A DNA stretch of 64,000 nt, from the NCBI RefSeq assembly GCF_022430525.1, contig NZ_CP092519.1, forward strand, positions 1,366,454-1,430,453, read 5' to 3'. Of this stretch, positions 1 to 6,347 are shown piece after piece. How positions within the stretch are numbered: position 1 is the first letter of the stretch; each line of letters starts with the position of its first letter. The stretch is from Cetobacterium somerae (lineage in GTDB: Bacteria > Fusobacteriota > Fusobacteriia > Fusobacteriales > Fusobacteriaceae). The notes under the pieces were generated by a model that saw only the letters and a program-made list of their open reading frames with translations, was not told the DNA's origin and made no database searches. A program made the position numbers and the translations under genes.

Positions 1-359
1 TCAAATTCATCATAAAAATTTAAGGCCATAATCATAGGTTTTTCTAATTCTTTTAATAACATTGTTAAATATAAGTTTCTCTCTAAGTTTGTAGAGTCAA
101 CTATATTAATTATAACGTCTGGTTTTTCATTAATTATGAAGTCTCTAGTTATAGTTTCTTCTAAAGTATACGGACTTAAACTATAAACTCCTGGCAAATC
201 AATACATTGAATTTTTTCACCTTTATATTCAAACTCAGCCTCTTTTTTCTCAACTGTTACACCAGCCCAGTTTCCTACTTTTAAATTTGAACCAGCTATT
301 GCATTTATTAATGCTGATTTTCCTACATTTGGATTTCCTGTAAATGCTATTTTTATCAT
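1..359 (-). CDS. feoB: Ferrous iron transporter FeoB, N-terminal GTPase part (runs off the window edge)
   Basis: This is the first 119 residues of the ferrous iron permease FeoB, an inner-membrane protein with a cytosolic G domain that drives Fe2+ uptake. The G1 loop GNPNVGKS is at residues 8-15, the switch threonine lies in [10 protein letters not shown] (about residue 35), and the G3 motif DLPG is at 54-57. The membrane part lies beyond the left edge. It starts 10 bases after the feoA gene ends, and both are transcribed leftwards with a second feoA upstream, so this is a feoA-feoA-feoB operon. The family call is secure; completeness cannot be judged. Confidence 0.95.
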   Translation of the reverse strand, partial: MIKIAFTGNPNVGKSALINAIAGSNLKVGNWAGVTVEKKEAEFEYKGEKIQCIDLPGVYSLSPYTLEETITRDFIINEKPDVIINIVDSTNLERNLYLTMLLKELEKPMIMALNFYDEF

Positions 360-369
360 CTTTAATCTC

Positions 370-597
370 CTATCCATCTATCTCTATTTCAATATTTTGT
401 GCATCTTGTTTTCTTATAGCGATATTTGTTGATTTTACAATAAACTCTTGTGGGTCTCCTAAAGGAGCATTTCTTTCAAGTTTTATTATCTCTCCTGCTG
501 TTACACCCATATCAACTAACCTTTTTTTTAATTCGCCAATTTTCCCAATTTTGACGATTTTAGCTGATTCTCCTCTTTTTAACTCTGTTAATTTCAT
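370..597 (-). CDS. feoA: FeoA-family SH3-like protein (feoB-proximal)
   Basis: This small cytosolic protein of 75 residues accompanies FeoB in ferrous iron uptake and probably acts on FeoB assembly or activity. It has the usual FeoA pattern: an N-terminal [17 protein letters not shown] strand pair, a central helix ending in [10 protein letters not shown], and a C-terminal strand containing [15 protein letters not shown]. The length is normal for the family (about 75). A good ribosome site (TTGGGAGGCTTGG) precedes the ATG. It is the second gene of the operon, about 95 bases after the first feoA and 10 bases before feoB. Confidence 0.93.
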   Translation of the reverse strand: MKLTELKRGESAKIVKIGKIGELKKRLVDMGVTAGEIIKLERNAPLGDPQEFIVKSTNIAIRKQDAQNIEIEIDG

Positions 598-690
598 TCC
601 AAGCCTCCCAACTTATTAGTTATAAATATATTTTGAAACTCAAAATATATTTGGAAAATTTAAATCACAGTAGAAAACTGTGATTTAATA

Positions 691-912
691 TTATTCATTG
701 TCAATTATTATCTTATTTGCTAATCCAAAATTTAAAACATATTTAGTGTCATTTATTTTTACTATATAGTTACTTTGATCATCTCTTAGTAAGCATATTT
801 TATTTCCTATACAAAATCCTTTTTCTGTTAGTCTATTCTTATCTTTATCTCTTCCCTTTATCTCTTTTATAACAAACTCTTTATTTTGTTCTGCAAAAAC
901 TAATGGCGTCAT
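691..912 (-). CDS. Second FeoA-family protein
   Basis: This 73-residue protein has the FeoA fold pattern: a K-G-rich first strand, a helix with NRLTEKGFCIGNKICLL, and a last strand YVLNFGLANKIIIDNE. It is the first gene of the feo operon. It is diverged from the feoB-proximal copy, so the two probably do different jobs, as in genomes that carry two separate feoA genes. A strong ribosome site (CTAGGAGG) and a consensus promoter lie directly upstream. The gap to the next feoA (598-690) contains an AAATATATTTTGA-type inverted repeat, which may tune expression of the two genes. Confidence 0.85.
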   Translation of the reverse strand: MTPLVFAEQNKEFVIKEIKGRDKDKNRLTEKGFCIGNKICLLRDDQSNYIVKINDTKYVLNFGLANKIIIDNE

Positions 913-935
913 AGAATAAACCTCCTAGTATTATT

Positions 936-980
936 TGTTATTTATACATGAATTATATTCCACTAAATAACATTTGTCAA
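936..980 (-). promoter_or_regulatory. feo operon promoter with flanking inverted repeat
   Basis: On the minus strand TTGACA (980-975) and TATAAT (957-952) are separated by exactly 17 bases, a perfect sigma-70-type promoter for the feo genes. A 9-base inverted repeat, TGTTATTTA (936-944) and TAAATAACA (964-972), brackets the -10 box with a 19-base gap. This is a plausible repressor site for iron control, but it does not match the classical 19-base Fur box, so the regulator is unknown. Confidence 0.75.
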
Positions 981-984
981 GGAT

Positions 985-1007
985 AAAACTTTAATAATCA
1001 AAGTTTT
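985..1007 (-). terminator. Weak hairpin after the ttcA-like pair
   Basis: AAAACTTT (985-992) pairs with AAAGTTTT (1000-1007) around a 7-base loop directly after the stop of the ttcA-like gene. In the direction of transcription there is no run of T after the stem, so it may only partly stop transcription entering the feo genes. Confidence 0.35.
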
Positions 1008-1009
1008 CT

Positions 1010-1954
1010 TTAAACAAATAGATCTTTTATACTATTTAACATTACACTTCTTACATTTGGACTATCTTTTGCCAATTCCTCTATCATCTTTTTTACTTTT
1101 AAACGTTTTGAATTATCACTTGTTTCATATGGACAGTCATTATGCAAAATTGGTAATCCTAATTTTTTTGCATATCTGATTGTTTCTTTTTCTTCCACAT
1201 ATGCTAAGGGTCTAATAACTTTCAACCCATACTCCTCTGAATGATAAGCAGGTTTCATTACCCCCATATTTCCTTGATATAAAACATTTAATAAAAACGT
1301 TTCTATTATATCATCTTTATGATGACCTAATACTAACTTATTTATATTTTGTTTTTTCATCTCTTTATACAGAAGTCCTCTTCTTACTCTTGCACACATA
1401 AAACACGGATTTTTTAAATCTTCATTAGTCAAAATACTTTCACCTATTGATGTCTCTATTACTTGTAATTCTACCCCTAATTTAGAGCAGTAGTCTTTTA
1501 TATCACCATATTTTCCACCCTCTTCAACTGGATGAATGTGAATTGGAAATAATTCAAAATTTATTCCCGATATTTTTTTTATTCTTATTAAAGCATTTAA
1601 AACTGTTAAACTATCTTTTCCTCCTGATATTCCAACAGCAATTCTATCGCCCTCTTCAATCATATTGTAATCATGCATCGCCCTTCCTATTGGGCTCCAT
1701 AATGTTTTTTCAAATCCCTTATCTTGAATAAACGATAAAATTTCTCTATCATCCAATTTATTTAAATTTATTTTTAATCCTGTTTGTTTATAAATTTTAT
1801 CAATTAATTTTATTATTTTATTTTCAGTATAAGTTATCTCTATTTTTATTTCATCTTTTAAATTATTAATTAAAACTATATTTTCTTTAACTTCAAAAGT
1901 AAAAGATTGAAATGTGTGGCCATTTAACTCTTTTATATTATCTATTTTTAACAC
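1010..1954 (-). CDS. TtcA-like ATP-dependent tRNA thiolase, paralogue 1, with extra N-terminal domain
   Basis: This is a PP-loop ATP pyrophosphatase of the TtcA/TilS superfamily, likely a sulfur-transfer enzyme for tRNA. The PP-loop SGGKDS is at residues 110-115. Cysteines at 184 and 187 (CFMCARVRRG) and at 274 (HNDCPY) match the three cysteines that hold the [4Fe-4S] cluster in TtcA. LGHHKDDIIET is also typical. About 90 residues before the catalytic domain have no counterpart in the neighbouring paralogue. I chose the GTG at 1954: it lies 6 bases after GGAG and 1 base after the upstream stop. An ATG at 1984 would give a 29-base overlap. The exact tRNA position modified is unknown. Confidence 0.82.
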   Translation of the reverse strand: MLKIDNIKELNGHTFQSFTFEVKENIVLINNLKDEIKIEITYTENKIIKLIDKIYKQTGLKINLNKLDDREILSFIQDKGFEKTLWSPIGRAMHDYNMIEEGDRIAVGISGGKDSLTVLNALIRIKKISGINFELFPIHIHPVEEGGKYGDIKDYCSKLGVELQVIETSIGESILTNEDLKNPCFMCARVRRGLLYKEMKKQNINKLVLGHHKDDIIETFLLNVLYQGNMGVMKPAYHSEEYGLKVIRPLAYVEEKETIRYAKKLGLPILHNDCPYETSDNSKRLKVKKMIEELAKDSPNVRSVMLNSIKDLFV

Positions 1955-1955
1955 A

Positions 1956-2762
1956 CTACTCTCCTTTTTTTGCTTCAGATACATATCCTAATACATAATC
2001 TAAATTTATATTTTTCATCGAATTAAATATACTTTGCTTTATCTGAGGGTTTGTTTTTTCTAAAGTTGATAGTAGATTTTTAATCTCCTTTCTCTTTGAA
2101 TCAACTTTCCCAGATTCAATTGGGCAACCACAAGCCATTGCCATAATTTCATTTTTTTTCGTGAAATTTATAATATCATTTTCTTTTATATAAATTAATG
2201 GTCTTATTAACTCTAATCTTCCACTTGTTGATTTTACTTTAGGAATCATTGTTTTTGTAGTCCCTGCATAAAACATATTTATTAAAGTAGTTTCTACTAA
2301 ATCATCAAAATGATGTCCTAAAGCCAATTTATTATATCCTAACTCCTCTACCTTGCTGTAAAGAACTCCTCTTCTCATTTTTGCACATAAAAAACAAGGA
2401 CTATCAGGAGACGATTCAAAGGCCACTTCCCAAACATTTGCATCAAATATTTCACATGGAATTCCAAGCTCTTCTAAATTAATTTTAAATTGCTCTAAAT
2501 CCATAGATCCAAATCCTGGATTCATTGATATGAAGGCTACTTCAAAATTTTTACTTTTATCTCTTTTTAATTCTTGAAATAATTTTGATAACAACAAGCT
2601 ATCTTTTCCTCCTGATACTCCAACAGCTATTTTATCTCCATCCTGTATTAAATCAAAATCTTTTATTGCCTTTGTAAATTTTGACCATATCTTCTTTCTA
2701 TAAGTACTTCTTATTGAGTATTCAACCATCTCTCTTTTTGTTTCAAAAACTTTTTCTTCCAT
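1956..2762 (-). CDS. TtcA-like ATP-dependent tRNA thiolase, paralogue 2
   Basis: This 268-residue PP-loop enzyme resembles tRNA 2-thiocytidine synthase TtcA. SGGKDS is at residues 50-55, the cysteine pair CFLC at 123-126 is followed by AKMRRG, and the third cluster cysteine is in ACGCP (211 or 213). LALGHHFDDLVETT completes the active site. It is the first gene of a two-gene unit with the longer paralogue, one base upstream of it. Both depend on Fe-S clusters and sit next to the feo iron-uptake genes. One of the pair is probably the true TtcA; which one cannot be decided from sequence alone. Confidence 0.83.
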   Translation of the reverse strand: MEEKVFETKREMVEYSIRSTYRKKIWSKFTKAIKDFDLIQDGDKIAVGVSGGKDSLLLSKLFQELKRDKSKNFEVAFISMNPGFGSMDLEQFKINLEELGIPCEIFDANVWEVAFESSPDSPCFLCAKMRRGVLYSKVEELGYNKLALGHHFDDLVETTLINMFYAGTTKTMIPKVKSTSGRLELIRPLIYIKENDIINFTKKNEIMAMACGCPIESGKVDSKRKEIKNLLSTLEKTNPQIKQSIFNSMKNINLDYVLGYVSEAKKGE

Positions 2763-2797
2763 TAATCCTCCAACAATATAGTATAGACTTTTACTCC

Positions 2798-2849
2798 ATT
2801 ATATCATGCTTGCAAAAAAATTAACAATTCTTTTTTTTTGTGCTAAAAT
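2798..2849. promoter_or_regulatory. Overlapping divergent promoters for the ttcA-like pair and the Cys-repeat protein
   Basis: Rightwards, TTAACA (2821-2826) and TAAAAT (2844-2849) are 17 bases apart. Leftwards, TTGTTA (2827-2822) and TATAAT (2803-2798) are 18 bases apart. The two -35 boxes occupy the same bases, so polymerase binding for the two directions should compete. Confidence 0.6.
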
Positions 2850-2881
2850 GTATTATTCAGACAAATGAGGTGATTAAATTT

Positions 2882-3220
2882 ATGAATAATATAGAAAAAA
2901 ATGTTTTAGACTTTTTAAAAAGTGGAATGGTTTATAGTGATGGTGCCATTATGAAAAACTTAGGTATTAGCTCTGCTGAACTTAAAGAAATATATATATC
3001 TTTAACTAACCAAGGATATCTCGAAAATTACGAGGATTTTCTTAAAAGAAATCCCGATTATGAAAAAGGAGAGGAAGAAAACTCTTGTGGTGGTTGCTCT
3101 TCTGGAGGATGTTCTTCTAAAGGTGGTTGCTCTTCTGGGGGATGTTCTTCTAAAGATGAAGATATCGATTATTCTAAGATTAAAGTTTTAACTGAAAAAG
3201 CTTTTACTTACACATATTAA
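2882..3220 (+). CDS. FeoC-like winged-helix protein with cysteine-rich repeat
   Basis: This 112-residue protein has two parts. Residues 1 to about 55 look like a small winged-helix DNA-binding domain (IEKNVLDFLKSGMVYSDGAI, then LGISSAELKEIYISLTNQGYLE). A glycine/serine/cysteine segment follows (about residues 69-91) with five cysteines in the pattern CGGC-SSGGC-SSKGGC-SSGGC. FeoC proteins combine a winged helix with a cysteine cluster, and the gene sits near feoAAB, so an iron- or redox-sensing role is likely. The ATG at 2882 is chosen because GAGGTG lies just upstream; a start at 2840 would fall inside the promoter. It differs from classical FeoC in its longer cysteine repeat, and it is separated from feo by the thiolase genes. 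Confidence 0.75.
   Translation: MNNIEKNVLDFLKSGMVYSDGAIMKNLGISSAELKEIYISLTNQGYLENYEDFLKRNPDYEKGEEENSCGGCSSGGCSSKGGCSSGGCSSKDEDIDYSKIKVLTEKAFTYTY
3089..3154 (+). repeat. Tandem 33-base duplication encoding the cysteine motif
   Basis: Two direct copies (3089-3121 and 3122-3154) differ at a single base (GGAGGA versus GGGGGA). Each encodes the 11-residue unit GGCSSGGCSSK. The near-identity suggests a recent in-frame duplication. Confidence 0.92.
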
Positions 3221-3226
3221 GAATTT

Positions 3227-3254
3227 AAAAGGAGAACTCTATAGTTCTCCTTTT
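3227..3254. terminator. Bidirectional terminator between convergent genes
   Basis: AAAAGGAGAACT pairs with AGTTCTCCTTTT around the loop CTAT. It serves the Cys-repeat gene and the small membrane protein gene; the stop codon of the latter lies at its right edge. Confidence 0.85.
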
Positions 3255-3513
3255 AAGTTAATTCCAATTCTATTCGATATAAAAAATTATGTAATTTATT
3301 GTAAAACTTGCAGTATCCCCATGTAAAAATTAAAAAAAATGTTGAAACTATAACAACCTCTTTAGTTACATTGTTATTTTTTATTGAAAATAATAATCCA
3401 AAAACAAATAATAAATAATAAATAACTGAGAACTTTTTTAAAATCTCATATAAAATTTCTGTAAAAATTCTAAAAATTGAAACCGCAACCAATCTATATT
3501 TTCTTAATACCAT
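3253..3513 (-). CDS. Small membrane protein of unknown function (two TM segments)
   Basis: I do not recognise this 86-residue protein. It is basic at the N-terminus (MVLRKYRLVAV), has a hydrophobic helix around residues 28-44 (SVIYYLLFVFGLLFSI) and a second around 52-68 (VVIVSTFFLIFTWGY), and ends in KLHNFLYRIELELT. A very good ribosome site (AAAGGGGGAAATT before ATG) and its own terminator argue that it is expressed. It is a single gene between convergent and divergent neighbours, with no functional clue from context. Confidence 0.7.
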   Translation of the reverse strand: MVLRKYRLVAVSIFRIFTEILYEILKKFSVIYYLLFVFGLLFSIKNNNVTKEVVIVSTFFLIFTWGYCKFYNKLHNFLYRIELELT

Positions 3514-3596
3514 AATTTCCCCCTTTATGATATAAATTTATAATACTTTACTCCTTTATCAACTATTTTTCAAATTGATTTTATTTATACTAATCA

Positions 3597-3625
3597 TTGA
3601 CACCAATACTTTTGAATAATATAAT
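3597..3625 (+). promoter_or_regulatory. Perfect consensus promoter of the C_GCAxxG gene
   Basis: TTGACA (3597-3602) and TATAAT (3620-3625) are separated by 17 bases, matching the sigma-70 consensus at all 12 positions. A ribosome site AAAGGAG follows at 3645-3651, giving a leader of about 25 bases. Confidence 0.85.
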
Positions 3626-3657
3626 CAATTAGGTATTCTATTTTAAAGGAGTGTTTT

Positions 3658-4023
3658 ATGAATAAAAAAGTAACTTATGTTAAAGGACAGTTAAATTGTG
3701 CTGAATCTATTATTGATTCATTTAATAAAAATAACAATACTGAAATTCCTGTTGCTTTAGGAAGTGGTATGGGAACTGGAGTAACTATTGGTAGCCTTTG
3801 TGGTGCTGTTAATGCCGCTGTTCTTGTTATTGGTTATCTTAAGGGTAGAGAAACTTATCAAGAAGAGAATCAAGCTAGATCTTTGGCTAATGATTTATTA
3901 AAAGAAATTAAAAATAAGTTTAATTCTGAACTTTGTGTCGATTTGAAAAAATCAAATGTTAGTTGTAATGAAATTGTTAGTTTCACTTATGAAAAATTAG
4001 AAGAGATTTTAAATAAAAATTAA
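3658..4023 (+). CDS. C_GCAxxG-type cysteine-conserved redox protein
   Basis: This 121-residue protein fits the C_GCAxxG_C_C family of small putative redox proteins. The four conserved cysteine contexts are present: LNCAES near the N-terminus, GSLCGAVNAAVLVIG after a glycine-rich GSGMGTGVTIG stretch, SELCVDL and VSCNEI near the C-terminus. The family is common in anaerobes; its electron partners are not established. It is a one-gene unit with a consensus promoter and a strong hairpin terminator, so high expression is expected. No signal peptide is seen, so it is probably cytosolic. Confidence 0.8.
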   Translation: MNKKVTYVKGQLNCAESIIDSFNKNNNTEIPVALGSGMGTGVTIGSLCGAVNAAVLVIGYLKGRETYQEENQARSLANDLLKEIKNKFNSELCVDLKKSNVSCNEIVSFTYEKLEEILNKN

Positions 4024-4045
4024 AGGAGTAGAATATCTACTCCTT
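4023..4045. terminator. Terminator of the C_GCAxxG gene / lipoprotein gene
   Basis: AAGGAGTAGA pairs with TCTACTCCTT around a 3-base loop, starting at the last base of the stop codon. It is followed by TCTCTATTTTA. It probably works in both directions because the next gene is convergent. Confidence 0.8.
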
Positions 4046-4052
4046 CTCTATT

Positions 4053-4409
4053 TTAGTTAGCAACTTTTTCTTTTATTGCATCTACACCCTGATCTATCTT
4101 ATCTTTTGCTTTATCTCCAGCCTTATCTAACTCTTCCCCAATTTTATCAGTTGCTTTTTCAACAGTTTCAACTGCTGATTTAGTTGCATTTTCAGCATTT
4201 TCTGTTACAGCTTCCTGAACCGCATTCTCTGTAGATGGCTTTTCTGTCATTTTTTGTGCATTTTCATCAGTAGAAACTTTATCTCCTGGAACTGATGTTG
4301 ATTCTGTTGTTGTAGGCGTTGCTGCTGGTTTTGCTTCTTCTTTTTCACCTGAACATGCTAATATAAATACACTTAATGCTAATAATGAAATCAACTTTAT
4401 TTTTTTCAT
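4053..4409 (-). CDS. Small Ala/Thr/Glu-rich lipoprotein
   Basis: The N-terminus MKKIKLISLLALSVFILAC is a lipoprotein signal with a lipobox ending at Cys19 (ILAC), so the mature protein is lipid-anchored in the envelope. The rest is low-complexity and charged: a Thr/Pro/Ala linker (about 25-45), then heptad-like repeats of EKATDKIGEELDKAGDKAKD, which suggest a coiled-coil or amphipathic helix of about 50 residues at the C-terminus. That layout resembles small outer-membrane spacer lipoproteins, but the specific role is unknown. A good ribosome site (AAGGAGGAG) precedes the ATG. Confidence 0.8.
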   Translation of the reverse strand: MKKIKLISLLALSVFILACSGEKEEAKPAATPTTTESTSVPGDKVSTDENAQKMTEKPSTENAVQEAVTENAENATKSAVETVEKATDKIGEELDKAGDKAKDKIDQGVDAIKEKVAN

Positions 4410-4475
4410 TTTAACTCCTCCTTAAATTTTAAAGTGTTATATACTATTGTTGTTCAAACAGATTACTTTTCCTTT

Positions 4476-5816
4476 TTATTTTAAATATTTTTCTACATAT
4501 TTTTCTATATCAAACTTTCTTTTCAATCCATCGCTATTCATATATCTAACTTTACCAAATATCTCCCTCTCTTTCCATGCTCGATCATGCTTTCCAAAAC
4601 ACCAAGCAACTCCTGCATAAGAGTTAGGATCTCTTCCATCATAAAAGTATTTATTATTAAGCTTTATTGCTATTTCATATGCTTTTTGGGGAGTAACACT
4701 CCATTCTAATATTTTTTTACACCAGTACATCCTCATATAACTATCCATATATCCCATATCTAACATCTGCTTTTGACACGCATTCCAATATTTATCGTGT
4801 GTTTTAAACTCTTCCAACTCTTTTTCACTATAAATATATTCTCTTTTATCATTTTCATGTTTTTCTAATGTTTTATAAGCCCACTCATATGTTATTCCTA
4901 GCCAATTATCATAATTTTTATTATAGTAGACAAAATTAATTGCTAATTCCCTTCTTATTATAACTTCTTCTAAAAAACTATTTTTTTCATTAATCAATTC
5001 TTTACTTAATTTTTCAATATTATGTTTAATTTCTACAGGAGATATTTGCCCAAAATGTAAATAGGGTGATAATTTTGAACTTCTTTCATTATCAGGTCCT
5101 TTATTTAAATAAAATTTTAAATCATTTTTTATAAAACTTTCTAAAATTTTTACAGCTTCTCTCTCCCCTCCTAAAAAACCTCCATCTAAAGTTTTTTTTA
5201 TCTTTGGTATATATTTATCAGAACAGTCTAACTCCTCTAGAACATTACCCAAATTTTCTATAAAAAAATATTTTTCTTCATTAAAAGTTTCTTCGTTAAA
5301 AGTTTCTATTTTTCTATATTTATCTCTTAAAGTTTTTGCACTGTACTCCTCTTTAGTACTAACCAACTCCACAGGAATGACAACATTACTTTCAATCTCT
5401 AAAATTGTACTATCTATACATTTTAGCAATCTCTCTTTTACTTCCCTTTGATTTTTCAAATAACTTTTATCCCAAATAACAACTTTTGCTTTTTTACAAA
5501 CTTTAATTATATTTTCTAAAGGATCTCCTTCTAATAAAATAAACTTGATACCTTTTTGATCAAGAGATTCTTTAACATCTTTTAAACCTTGTAGCATAAA
5601 ATCGTAATGTCTTTTAGATGCTTCAGGATAACTATTTAAATAATTAAATACAACATAAAGAGGTATTTTATTTTTTTTAGATAAATATATTGCTTCATTT
5701 AAAGCAAAATTATATCTCGTTCTTTGACTTTCTTGCATCCAATATATTATATGTTGTCCTTCTACTTTCTTATTATTTTTTAAATATTTTATTCTTGAAT
5801 CTTTAAATAAACTCAT
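4476..5816 (-). CDS. phr: Class II cyclobutane pyrimidine dimer photolyase
   Basis: This 446-residue flavoenzyme splits UV-induced cyclobutane pyrimidine dimers with light energy. The N-terminal Rossmann-like antenna domain begins with the class II signature region HIIYWMQESQRTRYNFALNEAI. The C-terminal FAD-binding helical domain contains SPYLHFGQISP, RRELAINFVYYN, and near the end YDGRDPNSYAGVAWCFGKHDRAWKEREIFG, all characteristic of class II rather than class I enzymes. I use the ATG at 5816; the in-frame GTG six bases upstream is part of the GAGGTG ribosome site. A photolyase in an anaerobe suggests exposure to light at some life stage, for example a host surface or water column. Confidence 0.93.
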   Translation of the reverse strand: MSLFKDSRIKYLKNNKKVEGQHIIYWMQESQRTRYNFALNEAIYLSKKNKIPLYVVFNYLNSYPEASKRHYDFMLQGLKDVKESLDQKGIKFILLEGDPLENIIKVCKKAKVVIWDKSYLKNQREVKERLLKCIDSTILEIESNVVIPVELVSTKEEYSAKTLRDKYRKIETFNEETFNEEKYFFIENLGNVLEELDCSDKYIPKIKKTLDGGFLGGEREAVKILESFIKNDLKFYLNKGPDNERSSKLSPYLHFGQISPVEIKHNIEKLSKELINEKNSFLEEVIIRRELAINFVYYNKNYDNWLGITYEWAYKTLEKHENDKREYIYSEKELEEFKTHDKYWNACQKQMLDMGYMDSYMRMYWCKKILEWSVTPQKAYEIAIKLNNKYFYDGRDPNSYAGVAWCFGKHDRAWKEREIFGKVRYMNSDGLKRKFDIEKYVEKYLK

Positions 5817-5839
5817 ATGCACACCTCATAATATCTATA

Positions 5840-6238
5840 TTATAAAAAGATTTTTTCTAATTCATTTAAAAACTCTTGAGAGAACCTTGCTACCTTTTTC
5901 TTTCCATAATCAAAAGCTACAATGATTGTACTCCCCTCTAATACGATTCCTCCCTCTTTTTTCTCTACACTATATATAAAATTTAATGATGTTTTTTTTA
6001 TATCTATATTTTTTATTATTATTGTTAATTCATCTCCTAAGTATACCTCCCCTTTATAATAAACGTGTGCATCTTTTTGAATTGTACCAACATTATCTCC
6101 AACATTTATTTCCGTTACTCCCAAACTTTTAAAAAGTTCTATTCTAGATTGTTGAAATAGCAGTAATGCTCTTTCATTCCCCATATGTCCTCCATAATTT
6201 ATATCTGATATTGTAACTTTATAATTAACTGAAAACAT
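5840..6238 (-). CDS. Hotdog-fold acyl-CoA thioesterase (4HBT family)
   Basis: This 132-residue protein looks like a single hotdog domain. The start SVNYKVTISDINYGGHMGNERALLLFQQSRIELF matches the 4HBT family pattern, in which the Asp/Asn-rich DINYGGHMGN loop leads into the long central helix. A second half with VYYKGEVYLGDELTIIIKN and a closing strand complete the fold. Such proteins hydrolyse acyl-CoA thioesters; substrate length cannot be told. It lies 23 bases upstream of the photolyase gene and may be transcribed with it. Confidence 0.8.
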   Translation of the reverse strand: MFSVNYKVTISDINYGGHMGNERALLLFQQSRIELFKSLGVTEINVGDNVGTIQKDAHVYYKGEVYLGDELTIIIKNIDIKKTSLNFIYSVEKKEGGIVLEGSTIIVAFDYGKKKVARFSQEFLNELEKIFL

Positions 6239-6291
6239 AATGCTCCTCCTTAAATATTTTTTTATCTATTATAACAATTATTTTCTCTCAT

Positions 6292-6321
6292 TTGTTAATT
6301 TTCTTTTTTATATGATATAAT
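6292..6321 (+). promoter_or_regulatory. Promoter of the LytS/LytTR two-component operon
   Basis: TTGTTA (6292-6297) and TATAAT (6316-6321) are 18 bases apart. The -10 box lies in the imperfect palindrome GATATAATTAATATC (6314-6328), a possible regulator site. Confidence 0.55.
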
Positions 6322-6347
6322 TAATATCATAATTTTGAGGTGTTTTA

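Noticed and set aside
1955-1984. Overlap of the two ttcA-like genes by 29 bases
   Set aside because: A GTG start with a proper ribosome site one base after the upstream stop removes the overlap.
2840-2881. Longer N-terminus (MLKCIIQTNEVIKF) of the Cys-repeat protein
   Set aside because: The extension overlaps the -10 box and the GAGGTG ribosome site points to the ATG at 2882.
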